Assembly: GCA_902552475.1 (NCBI GenBank)
Contig: CACDJC010000009.1
Coordinates: 1-38,902, forward strand
Direction: 5' to 3'
DNA from: an uncultured Pelagibacteraceae bacterium
GTDB lineage: Bacteria; Pseudomonadota; Alphaproteobacteria; Pelagibacterales; Pelagibacteraceae
DNA: 38,902 bases
Shown here: in pieces, positions 26,722 to 34,489 of the stretch
How the letters are laid out: each line of letters opens with the position of its first letter
Numbering within the stretch: position 1 is the first letter of the stretch
Made by a program: the position numbers and the translations under genes
The notes under the pieces: generated by a model
Seen by the model: only the letters and a program-made list of their open reading frames with translations
Database searches by the model: none
What the model was told of the DNA's origin: nothing

Positions 26722-26851
26722 ATAACCTCCAAAGTTTAATGGTACGATACATTTATTAAAAACTTTTGTAAAACTAGAAAAAAGATAAAAAAAAACTCCC
26801 CTATTTTCTTGTATTATTTAACCCAAATTGAACGCTTTTTTAAATTAATAT

Positions 26852-27160
26852 TTAAATACAGCCACTTGAAGAGAATCCAACTATTATACCATTTGTATTA
26901 ACTTCGAATTTTCTTTCACAAGGAATTCCATATTTTTTTGTTTTATAAACCAAAACTTCATTTCCTGCTTCATTAATTATTAAATCTTCAGTTGGCGCTC
27001 CTAATTCTAATTTCATTTCGTTTACTTGTTTACCAACAAATAGACCAAACTTCTCATTTTCTCTTTCAGCAACTTCATCAGATTTTTTTTTTATTGTCTG
27101 ACAACCTGAAAGTAAAATTAAAACTATAACTAAAGTAAAAAAAGTTTTTAAATATCTCAT
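26852..27160 (-). CDS. Small SmpA/OmlA (BamE)-like lipoprotein
   Basis: A predicted outer-membrane lipoprotein of 102 residues. The signal peptide ends in the lipobox LLSG-Cys20. The mature part (about 38-102) has the short two-helix plus beta-hairpin pattern of SmpA/OmlA domains: FVGKQVNEMKLELGAPTED, then EVLVYKTKK and FEVNTNGIIVGFSSSGC. A second Cys pair (GIPCERK and SSGC) could form a disulfide. It may be BamE itself or a paralogue. It is divergent from the purine transporter operon across 126 bp and upstream of the permease gene on the same strand. Confidence 0.7.
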   Translation of the reverse strand: MRYLKTFFTLVIVLILLSGCQTIKKKSDEVAERENEKFGLFVGKQVNEMKLELGAPTEDLIINEAGNEVLVYKTKKYGIPCERKFEVNTNGIIVGFSSSGCI

Positions 27161-27286
27161 TATTTCACCTTATCATTTTATAATAATTAAGTATTAACCT
27201 TTAAGTTGTATTTTTAATTTAATAATAAATAATTATTGAGTTTAATTATACTAACAAATGTGGTTTTTATTTGATATTTCAAATAT

Positions 27287-27877
27287 ATGAATAATTTACT
27301 ATTAGAAAGGTTTTTAGATGTTTTTAGAAAAAATATCTTACCACTCACATCTGAGGGAGTAAATTTAGGTAATAAAATTTTTGGCGCTGCTATAATAAAA
27401 AAAAATGATCATTCATTGGTAGTAGCGGGAACAAATAACGAAACAGAAAACCCTCTGTGGCACGGGGAAATTCACACATTAAAAAAATTTTATGAAATAG
27501 AAAAAAAAATGAGACCAGATGAAAAAAACTGTATTTTTTTGAGTTCTCATGAACCTTGTAGTTTATGTTTAAGTGCAATTGCTTTTTCAGGTTTTGATAA
27601 TTTTTATTATCTTTTTCCTTATCAATCGACCTCTGATGATTTTAATATTCCCCATGATTTAAATATTCTTAAAGAAGTTTTTAATATCGATAATGGCAAA
27701 TATATTAAAGAAAATTCTTATTGGAAAAGTTATAATATTGGTAGTTTAATTGATGAGCTAAAAGATGATAAAAAAAAACAAATATCAGAAGCATTTAAAG
27801 AAATCAAAAAATTATATATTGATTTATCTAATAAATATCAATTATCAAAAGAAAATAACTCTATACCTTTAAAATAA
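27287..27877 (+). CDS. Divergent cytidine-deaminase-fold zinc deaminase in purine transporter operon
   Basis: A 196-residue protein of the CMP/dCMP and guanine deaminase superfamily. The zinc and catalytic residues are intact: His59 and Glu61 in WHGEIHTL, and Cys91 and Cys94 in HEPCSLCLSA. The N-terminal KIFGAAIIKKNDHSLVVAGTN forms the core strands. The C-terminus (about 120-196) is longer than in GuaD and unlike it (IPHDLNILKEVF, then a helical Lys/Glu-rich tail). It is first in an operon with the ABC transporter (3-bp gap to the ATPase gene), so it probably acts on an imported base or nucleoside. A typical GuaD is encoded separately in this window, so this one likely has another substrate. 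Confidence 0.82.
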   Translation: MNNLLLERFLDVFRKNILPLTSEGVNLGNKIFGAAIIKKNDHSLVVAGTNNETENPLWHGEIHTLKKFYEIEKKMRPDEKNCIFLSSHEPCSLCLSAIAFSGFDNFYYLFPYQSTSDDFNIPHDLNILKEVFNIDNGKYIKENSYWKSYNIGSLIDELKDDKKKQISEAFKEIKKLYIDLSNKYQLSKENNSIPLK

Positions 27878-27880
27878 TTT

Positions 27881-29380
27881 ATGAGAACAAATTTAAAAAT
27901 ATCAAATGTAACTAAAATTTACCCTGGATGCATTGCAAATAAAAATGTTTCTTTAGAATTTGAAAGTGGAAAAATTTATGCCTTACTAGGTGAAAATGGA
28001 GCTGGAAAATCCACCTTAGTAAAAATTCTTTCTGGTGTAATAATGCCAGATGAAGGTCAAATATTTTTAAATAATAAAGCTTTAAAATTAAATTCTCCAA
28101 TTGATGCTAAAAAAAATAATATTGGGATGGTATTTCAACATTTTAATTTATTTGAGACTTTGTCGGTATTTGAAAATCTTATTATAGATTCAAATGAAAC
28201 TAGAGAGAATTTAAGAAAAAAAATTAAATCAATAATGGAAAAATATAACTTTTCTATAGATTTAGATATTCCTGTTTTAAATTTGTCAGCAGGCCAAAAG
28301 CAAAAGGTAGAAATAATTAGATGTTTAATAAGAAGTCCAGAAGTATTGATTATGGATGAACCAACTTCAGTTTTAACTGAACAAGAAACAATTGAACTTT
28401 TTTCATCTTTAAAAAAATTTTCAGAAGAAGGTATTTTAATTATTTACATAACACATAAACTTAAAGAGGTAATGTCACTTTGTGATGAGGTTGCTGTTAT
28501 GAGAAAAGGGGAACTTGTATCTATAAGTAAAATTATAGACGAAAAAATTGAAACCTTGGCAAATAAAATGGTTGGACAAAATTTAAAAACAATAAAGAAA
28601 AAAAAATTATCAAAAGTTTCATCTGATCAATTGATAAAAATTACAAATCTTAATTTTAAAAGTGAAGATCCTTTTGAAACAAATTTAGAAGAAATTAATT
28701 TTACAGTTAATCGAGGTGAATGTTTGGGTATAGCTGGTATATCTGGAAATGGTCAAAGTGAATTATTCCAAGTCTTAAGTGGAGAAATTATTTCGGATAA
28801 AAAAAGTATAGAATTTAATAAAAATTTTATTGGAGATAAAAACCCTCAAGAAAGAAGAGAATACTTGATGGCTTTTTCTCCAGAAGACAGACTTGAGCAA
28901 GCTGCTGTTCCACAAATGAAGATTTTTGAAAATGTTGCTTTGAATAATTTTAAATCATCAAACTTTTTCAAAAATGGTTTAATAAATGAAAATAAAATTA
29001 AGCAACATGCAAAAAAAATCATATCTGACTTTAATGTTAATACAAATAATATTGAATTAAAAAGCCAGTTTTTATCAGGTGGAAATTTACAAAAACTAAT
29101 TATTGGAAGAGAATTAATAACTTCTCCTGATTTATTGATTTGTTTCAATCCGACATGGGGTCTTGATGTTGGGGCTATAAATTATATCCATGAAACTCTT
29201 ATTAAAATAAACGAACAAAACAAATCAATAATATTAATTTCCACAGATACTGACGAATTATTAAAGTTAAGTGATAAAATTTCAGTAATATACAAGGGAA
29301 AGTTATCAAAGAAAATGAATGCAGATGAAGTAACTTCTGAAAAACTTGGAATATTAATGGGAGGTGGTGAATTTGATTAA
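27881..29380 (+). CDS. ABC transporter ATP-binding protein, two fused ABC domains (purine nucleoside type)
   Basis: Cytoplasmic ATPase of a BMP-type nucleoside/purine importer, 499 residues with two ABC domains. Domain 1 (about 5-235) has Walker A GENGAGKST (37-45), signature LSAGQKQK and Walker B VLIMDEPTS. Domain 2 (about 250-499) has a non-canonical Walker A, GISGNGQSE, lacking the usual GKS/T. Its signature LSGGNLQK is intact, and the Walker B region LLICFNPTWGLD lacks the usual acidic DEP, as is normal in this sugar/nucleoside-type subgroup. So probably one ATP site is degenerate. It overlaps the first permease gene. Confidence 0.93.
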   Translation: MRTNLKISNVTKIYPGCIANKNVSLEFESGKIYALLGENGAGKSTLVKILSGVIMPDEGQIFLNNKALKLNSPIDAKKNNIGMVFQHFNLFETLSVFENLIIDSNETRENLRKKIKSIMEKYNFSIDLDIPVLNLSAGQKQKVEIIRCLIRSPEVLIMDEPTSVLTEQETIELFSSLKKFSEEGILIIYITHKLKEVMSLCDEVAVMRKGELVSISKIIDEKIETLANKMVGQNLKTIKKKKLSKVSSDQLIKITNLNFKSEDPFETNLEEINFTVNRGECLGIAGISGNGQSELFQVLSGEIISDKKSIEFNKNFIGDKNPQERREYLMAFSPEDRLEQAAVPQMKIFENVALNNFKSSNFFKNGLINENKIKQHAKKIISDFNVNTNNIELKSQFLSGGNLQKLIIGRELITSPDLLICFNPTWGLDVGAINYIHETLIKINEQNKSIILISTDTDELLKLSDKISVIYKGKLSKKMNADEVTSEKLGILMGGGEFD

Positions 29381-30437
29381 AATTATTAAAAGAGACCAGC
29401 CTTCAAGAACTATATTTTTTCTTACGCCTGTTTTAGCAATTTTTCTTACATTAGTTGCAGGAGGTTTAATTTTTTATATTTTAGGATTTAAACCTTTTGA
29501 AGCTTTAAAGTTTTTTTTCATAGTTCCAATTGCAGACATGTATGGTTTCAGTGAATTACTATTGAAAGCTACGCCACTTTGCCTAATAGCGATTGGTTTA
29601 TCTTTCTGTTTTAAAAGTAATAATTGGAACATTGGAGCCGAAGGACAATTAACTTTTGGAGCTATAGTTTCAGGAGGAGTTGCTTTACTATTTTACAATC
29701 AAGAAGGTTTTTACATTCTACCAATAGTAATATTGGCTGGCGCAATTGGAGGAATGTTATATGCATCCATACCTGCTATTTTAAAAACATATTTTAATAC
29801 CAACGAAATACTAGTTAGCCTAATGTTGGTATATGTTTCAAAATTAATTTTAGACTATCTTGTTGTTGGACCGTGGAGTAATCCAGAAGGATTTAATTTT
29901 CCAGAAACCAGACAATTTAGTGACTCTGCTAGACTTCCATTGTTGGCAGAAGGATTAAGAATTCATGCTGGAATATTTTTAGCTTTAGCTGCAGTAGTTA
30001 TAAGCTGGTTTATTTTCTATAAGACATATTTAGGATTTCAAATGAAAGTTTCAGGTTTTAGTTTAAAAACTGCTAAATATGCTGGCTACAAAGGTAAAAA
30101 AATGATTATTCTCGTTTTTTTAATAAGTGGTGCCTGCGCGGGTCTCGCAGGAGTTGGGGAAATAACCGGACCTATCGGACAACTTCATAGAGAGGTATCT
30201 CCAGATTATGGTTTCACTGCAATAATTGTTGCTTTTTTAGGTCGTTTAAATCCTGTTGGAATAATTTTTGCATCATTAGTTGTTGCAATAACTTATTTAG
30301 GTGCTGAAACGGCTCAAATATTTATGCAAATACCAAAATATACTGGTCAAGTTTTTCAAGGAATGATTTTATTTTTTCTTCTTGCTTCAGATTATTTACT
30401 CTTTTTTAAAATTAAATTTATAGGTTCAAAAAAATGA
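29373..30437 (+). CDS. ABC transporter permease 1 (BMP/nucleoside type, BPD_transp_2)
   Basis: Inner-membrane subunit with about 9-10 hydrophobic segments. Its blocks LLKATPLCLIAIGLSFCFKSNNWNIGAEGQL (the NIGAEGQ motif) and AIVAFLGRLNPVGIIFASLVVA are typical of permeases of the purine-nucleoside ABC family. I place the start at the TTG at 29373, eight bases after a GGGAGG ribosome binding site (29359-29364). GTG codons at 29364 and 29367 are in frame but overlap or crowd that site. The start thus lies 8 bp inside the ATPase gene. The stop overlaps the second permease start by 4 bp (ATGA). Confidence 0.9.
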   Translation: MIKIIKRDQPSRTIFFLTPVLAIFLTLVAGGLIFYILGFKPFEALKFFFIVPIADMYGFSELLLKATPLCLIAIGLSFCFKSNNWNIGAEGQLTFGAIVSGGVALLFYNQEGFYILPIVILAGAIGGMLYASIPAILKTYFNTNEILVSLMLVYVSKLILDYLVVGPWSNPEGFNFPETRQFSDSARLPLLAEGLRIHAGIFLALAAVVISWFIFYKTYLGFQMKVSGFSLKTAKYAGYKGKKMIILVFLISGACAGLAGVGEITGPIGQLHREVSPDYGFTAIIVAFLGRLNPVGIIFASLVVAITYLGAETAQIFMQIPKYTGQVFQGMILFFLLASDYLLFFKIKFIGSKK

Positions 30438-31366
30438 CAGTAGATATAAATTTTATTGGATTAATAATTGCATCGATAATGGCATCCTCAGTACCTTTGA
30501 TTTTAGCATCTTGTGGAGAGCTTATTACAGAAAGATCAGGAGTTCTAAACCTTGGAGTTGAAGGAATGATGATCATCGGAGCTATTTCAGGTTTTGCTCT
30601 AATGACAGTTACAGGAAATTTATTCTTAGCAGTTATTGGTGCAATGTTAGCAGGAGTTTTAATTTCAACAATTTTTGCATTTCTTACCCAAACTTTAATA
30701 ACAAATCATGTAGCAACTGGTTTAGCACTTACCATATTTGGGATTGGAATATCTGCAATGATTGGAAAAAACTTTGTCGGCATCCCCGGGAAAGAATTTC
30801 CTGTTTTATTTGGAGGCTTAAAAGATTCAATACCTTTTTTAAGCCCAATATTATTTGGACATTCGGTTGTATTTTATTTTGCTTTTGCTTTACCTTTTAT
30901 AACTAACTATTTTTTAAAAAAAACAAAAATAGGATTGATTGTAAGAGCTGTTGGAGACTCGCCTGATTCAGCATCAAACCAAGGAATAAATGTTAGGTTA
31001 GTTCGTTACTTATGCATTCTTTATGGAGGAGCAATGTGTGGACTTGCCGGTGCATATTTATCAATGATTTATACCCCACAATGGATTGAAAATATGACTG
31101 GTGGAAGAGGTTGGATTGCATTAGCTCTAGTAGTATTCTCTACATGGAACCCTATTAAAATTTTAATTGGCGCAATGATTTTTGGTGGATTAACGATAAT
31201 TCAATTTCATATGCAAGCAATTGGAGTGAGAATTCCTGTGCAGTTTTTAACAGCACTACCTTATATAGTAACAATAATAGTATTAGTTGTAATTTCTCGT
31301 GATAGTAGAAAAATAAGACTAAGTACGCCAAGTTCTTTGGGTAAATCATTTTATAAAGATAATTAA
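30434..31366 (+). CDS. ABC transporter permease 2 (BMP/nucleoside type, BPD_transp_2)
   Basis: Second inner-membrane subunit, 310 residues, about 8-9 hydrophobic segments. Diagnostic blocks are SVPLILASCGELITERSGVLNLGVEGMM (the ERSGVLNLGVEG signature), VRAVGDSPDSASNQGINV, and GGRGWIALALVVFSTWNP. It pairs with the preceding permease to form the channel. Translational coupling through ATGA keeps the two in equal amounts. The binding-protein gene follows after 79 bp with its own ribosome binding site. Confidence 0.93.
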   Translation: MTVDINFIGLIIASIMASSVPLILASCGELITERSGVLNLGVEGMMIIGAISGFALMTVTGNLFLAVIGAMLAGVLISTIFAFLTQTLITNHVATGLALTIFGIGISAMIGKNFVGIPGKEFPVLFGGLKDSIPFLSPILFGHSVVFYFAFALPFITNYFLKKTKIGLIVRAVGDSPDSASNQGINVRLVRYLCILYGGAMCGLAGAYLSMIYTPQWIENMTGGRGWIALALVVFSTWNPIKILIGAMIFGGLTIIQFHMQAIGVRIPVQFLTALPYIVTIIVLVVISRDSRKIRLSTPSSLGKSFYKDN

Positions 31367-31445
31367 TTTAAAATAATTATTTTTTTTTGAATAATTTACT
31401 TTAGATTTAACTTTTTAAAAAAAAACAAAAAGGGAATATAAATTT

Positions 31446-32516
31446 ATGCATAAAATATTTATTCGTTCTTTGGTATCTTCTTTAGTTTTCTTATTTACAT
31501 TAACTGTGTCAGCTGTTGCAAAAGACGTTAAGGCAGCATTTGTTTACATTGGTCCAACAGGTGACCATGGATGGACATATCAGCATGATGTAGGAAGAAA
31601 AGCTGTTGAAGCTGCCGGATTTAAAACAACTTACGTAGAAGGTGTCCCAGAAAGCGCTGATGCTGAGAGAGTGCTTAGACAATTAGCAAATTCTGGTCAT
31701 GATGTTATTTTTACAACTAGTTTTGGATATATGAATCCAACAAACAAAGTTGCAAAAGAGTTTCCAAACGTAAAATTTGAACATGCTACTGGATATAAAA
31801 GAGAGCATCCAAATGTTTCAACATACGCAGCTAGATTCTATGAAGGCAGAACTATCTTAGGAACAATTGCTGGATCAATGACAAAATCTAATGTTATTGG
31901 ATATGTTGCATCTTTTCCAATTCCAGAAGTAATTAGAGGTATTAACTCATTTACTCTAGCAGCTCAAAAAGTAAATCCAAACATAAAAACAAAAATTGTT
32001 TGGGCTTTTACTTGGTATGATCCAGGTAAGGAAGCAGAAGCAGCTAAAGCATTAATCGATCAAGGTGCTGATATTATTGCTCAACACACTGATAGTACTG
32101 CTATAGTTCAGATTGCTGAAAAAGCAGGAATATTTGCTTTTGGACAAGCTAGCGATATGGACAAATTTGCTCCTAAAGCTGTATTAACTTCAGTTGAAAA
32201 CAACTGGGGTCCTTACTATGTAGATAGGGTTAAAGCTGTAGCTAATGGAACATGGAATCAAAAAGATACTTGGCATGGTATAGGCGATGGTATGGTAGTT
32301 ATATCAGATCTAGACTCTGCTATTCCAGCAGACGTAAGAGCTAAAGTTAATCAACTCGAGAAAGATTTAGCATCAGGCAAAGTTCATTCTTTCACTGGAC
32401 CAATTTATGACCAAAAAGGTAATTTAATGGTAGCTGAAGGTAAAACTGCTGACGATGGAATGCTTGCAGGTATGATGACTTATGTAAAAGGGGTTGAGGG
32501 AGATATACCTAAATAA
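31446..32516 (+). CDS. BMP-family periplasmic substrate-binding protein (purine/nucleoside)
   Basis: A 356-residue protein with a signal peptide (cleavage around VSAVA-KDVKA, residue 25). The mature part is a two-lobe binding protein of the BMP/PnrA family: AAFVYIGPTGDHGWTYQHDVGRKA near the N-terminus, then VIFTTSFGYMNPTNKVAKEFPNVKFEHATGY and ARFYEGRTILGTIAGSMTKSNVIGYVASFPIPEV. Family members bind purine nucleosides or other small ligands; the genomic setting favours a purine base or nucleoside. A GGGAAT ribosome binding site precedes it. It is last in the operon and is followed by a terminator. Its composition is less AT-rich, consistent with abundant expression. Confidence 0.93.
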   Translation: MHKIFIRSLVSSLVFLFTLTVSAVAKDVKAAFVYIGPTGDHGWTYQHDVGRKAVEAAGFKTTYVEGVPESADAERVLRQLANSGHDVIFTTSFGYMNPTNKVAKEFPNVKFEHATGYKREHPNVSTYAARFYEGRTILGTIAGSMTKSNVIGYVASFPIPEVIRGINSFTLAAQKVNPNIKTKIVWAFTWYDPGKEAEAAKALIDQGADIIAQHTDSTAIVQIAEKAGIFAFGQASDMDKFAPKAVLTSVENNWGPYYVDRVKAVANGTWNQKDTWHGIGDGMVVISDLDSAIPADVRAKVNQLEKDLASGKVHSFTGPIYDQKGNLMVAEGKTADDGMLAGMMTYVKGVEGDIPK

Positions 32517-32540
32517 TTTTACATAATAAAATTTAAATTT

Positions 32541-32575
32541 AAAAGGCCGGTTTTTTAAACTGGCCTTTTTTATTT
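32541..32575. terminator. Bidirectional terminator between the transporter and catabolic operons
   Basis: AAAAGGCCGGTTT (32541-32553), loop TTT, AAACTGGCCTTTT (32557-32569) give a 13-bp stem with one G-T pair and a T-run on the right. It lies between the BMP-protein stop and the convergent gpt stop. On the opposite strand the stem is followed by a shorter T-rich stretch. Confidence 0.9.
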
Positions 32576-33094
32576 CTGATGTCTTTTTTTTATTTCTTCA
32601 ATTCTTATTTCTTCATAAATTTCAAAAGGCTGTACAATCCAAGGATTATCAGGAAGCTTGTTGGCACAAAAATCTGGTTCAAAAGTTGATTTCTTTTTTT
32701 TAAATAAAGTTGCTGTTTTAATTTCTTCTATCTTATCTTTTATTGGTTCATATTTTTTCAACCAATCTATACTTTTATTAAAAGTAATTCCTGTATCTGA
32801 CAAATCATCACACAAAAGTATTCTTCCACCCATGTTTGGAGCAATTGAACTCATTTCTCTTGAAAATACAATATCTCCCTGCTCATCCTCTATCCCTTTT
32901 CCACTATAAGACTCAACAGCAAGGTATGCACATTTTAATTTAAAAATTCTACTTAGCACATCAATCATTGGTGCTGCTCCACGCATAATACCGATCAGTA
33001 TTGTTGGCTTATAGCCACTATCATGAATCTGTATTGCAAGTTTTTCAACTGTCTTGTTATATTCATCCCAGCTAACAATTAATTTTTCGGACAT
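32570..33094 (-). CDS. gpt: Xanthine/guanine phosphoribosyltransferase
   Basis: Purine salvage enzyme joining a 6-oxopurine with PRPP to give the nucleotide. The 174 residues include the PRPP loop ILLCDDLSDTGITF (Asp96-Asp97), GIMRGAAPM and the C-terminal NPWIVQPFEIYEEIR (the WI-x-x-PFE type base-binding region). It is the last gene of the leftward purine operon and gives a salvage branch next to the degradation enzymes. Guanine, xanthine and hypoxanthine specificity cannot be separated here; position beside XDH favours xanthine or guanine. The terminator at 32541 abuts its stop. Confidence 0.85.
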   Translation of the reverse strand: MSEKLIVSWDEYNKTVEKLAIQIHDSGYKPTILIGIMRGAAPMIDVLSRIFKLKCAYLAVESYSGKGIEDEQGDIVFSREMSSIAPNMGGRILLCDDLSDTGITFNKSIDWLKKYEPIKDKIEEIKTATLFKKKKSTFEPDFCANKLPDNPWIVQPFEIYEEIRIEEIKKRHQK

Positions 33095-33109
33095 AATTTT
33101 TTTTATTAA

Positions 33110-34018
33110 TTATTTAAATAATAAAACTAAAACTGCAAGAACGATAAGTGCTATTATTGAAAAAATTAAAATATACAACCTGTGAATGTTTCTTCCTCTT
33201 AAGTTAAAATAATGTCTTGCCACCCCAGAAATAACAGCTATCGCACATAATATTAACCAATTATATTGATGATAAACTAAAAAACTAGAATGCCCAGAAA
33301 GCATTATAAACAATACTAAAAAAGTGGAATAGTTATTATGAATTGATCGTTGTTTAGCAGCCAAGGATAGTCTCATATCAAATTTTTCACCTCTTTCACT
33401 ACTACTAATTATGTTCATCTGATTGGGTATAATTACCGTAAAGACATTGCCAAACATATTAGTACCTATAATCAATCCAACACTTAAAATTGCAAATTTT
33501 GGTCCAAATAATTTAGTCAAACCAAAAGAAACAAGTGCTAGCAAAATGATTGCTGTAGAAATAAATAATATATTATTTTCAATCAATTTAGATTTGCACA
33601 AAAGATCATAAACAAACCAAGAAACAATTAATGATAAAAGCGAGATAATAATGGCATAACTTGGAGGTATTAATAAAACACGTTTATCAACCATTAATAC
33701 ACCAGCGTTATAATAATAAATTACAACTAAGAGCAACATTCCAGTTACAAAAGTTAAGTAACTTTGCCATTTAAAGATTACTAATCTATTTAAATAATCC
33801 TGAGGTGGTGATGTTTTTAACCTTGATAGTTTATAAAAAAAACCAGAATGCATCAGATATCCTTCACCATCGATATCATCACTTGTTATATTTTTATTTA
33901 AATTGTTGTCTAAGTAATTAAATAAAAAACTATTACCTACCCACAATATTGCAAATAATACATGGCCCCATCTTAAAATAACTTCTAGCCATTTGATTGT
34001 ATAAGGTAAAAATTCCAT
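33110..34018 (-). CDS. puuD: Membrane urate oxidase PuuD, membrane domain only (no cytochrome c domain)
   Basis: Predicted integral-membrane urate oxidase (urate to 5-hydroxyisourate). The 302 residues have about eight hydrophobic segments. WLEVILRWGHVLFAILWVGNSFLF at the start and FGNVFTVIIPNQMNIISSSERGEKFD plus KQRSIHNNYSTFLVLFIMLSGH match the urate-oxidase N-terminal (DUF989) domain. Characterised PuuD proteins carry a C-terminal cytochrome c domain; here the protein stops just after the last helix and no CxxCH is present. It lies between guaD (adjacent, no gap) and gpt (15 bp) in the purine operon. The role follows from family and from the missing step between XDH and HIU hydrolase. Confidence 0.85.
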   Translation of the reverse strand: MEFLPYTIKWLEVILRWGHVLFAILWVGNSFLFNYLDNNLNKNITSDDIDGEGYLMHSGFFYKLSRLKTSPPQDYLNRLVIFKWQSYLTFVTGMLLLVVIYYYNAGVLMVDKRVLLIPPSYAIIISLLSLIVSWFVYDLLCKSKLIENNILFISTAIILLALVSFGLTKLFGPKFAILSVGLIIGTNMFGNVFTVIIPNQMNIISSSERGEKFDMRLSLAAKQRSIHNNYSTFLVLFIMLSGHSSFLVYHQYNWLILCAIAVISGVARHYFNLRGRNIHRLYILIFSIIALIVLAVLVLLFK

Positions 34019-34489
34019 TTAATATTTTATTTTATCCACTTTTTTATCCCAAATTTCAAATGCATTTAAAGCTTCATCTCTAAGCATTTGTATCATTTTT
34101 ATTTTTCTATCACCTATTTTTTTTGGAATCTCTAAATAAATAAATGAGTCATCAAAGTCTATATTTTTTGCATCTTCTCTTGTATTTGCATAATATATTT
34201 TATCTAATTTTGACCAATAAATTGCGGAAAGACACATTGGACAAGGTTCGCAAGATGTATAAATTTCACAACCCGACAAATCAAAAGTGTTTAATTTTTT
34301 ACAAGCTTCTCGAATTGCTACAATCTCGCCATGGGCAGTTGGATCATTTGAAGAAGTCACTTTATTAGAACCCTCTGCAATAATCTTGTTATCTTTAACT
34401 ATGACACTTCCAAAGGGTCCACCAATAGTGTTTGCACTATTTATAGAAAGTTCAATGGCTTTTGCCATAAATTTTTTTTTATCTTCCAT
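34019..34489 (-). CDS. guaD: Guanine deaminase (cytidine-deaminase fold)
   Basis: Hydrolyses guanine to xanthine and ammonia. The 156 residues align well in memory with Bacillus GuaD: GGPFGSVIVKDNKIIAEGSN, SNDPTAHGEIVAIREACK (zinc His53, catalytic Glu55, HGE instead of HAE), YTSCEPCPMCLSAIYW (zinc Cys83 and Cys86) and DDSFIYLEI near residue 118, a block typical of GuaD rather than TadA. Its start overlaps the xdhB stop by 11 bp, and the puuD start immediately follows its stop. It feeds xanthine to XdhAB and releases the first ammonium. Confidence 0.92.
   Translation of the reverse strand: MEDKKKFMAKAIELSINSANTIGGPFGSVIVKDNKIIAEGSNKVTSSNDPTAHGEIVAIREACKKLNTFDLSGCEIYTSCEPCPMCLSAIYWSKLDKIYYANTREDAKNIDFDDSFIYLEIPKKIGDRKIKMIQMLRDEALNAFEIWDKKVDKIKY

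Noticed and set aside
26722-26851. Possible xanthine or purine riboswitch in the leader of the NCS2 permease gene
   Set aside because: I could not find the paired stems or conserved loops of the known purine or NMT1/xanthine aptamers. A covariance search (Rfam) on the minus strand would decide; no hit is expected.
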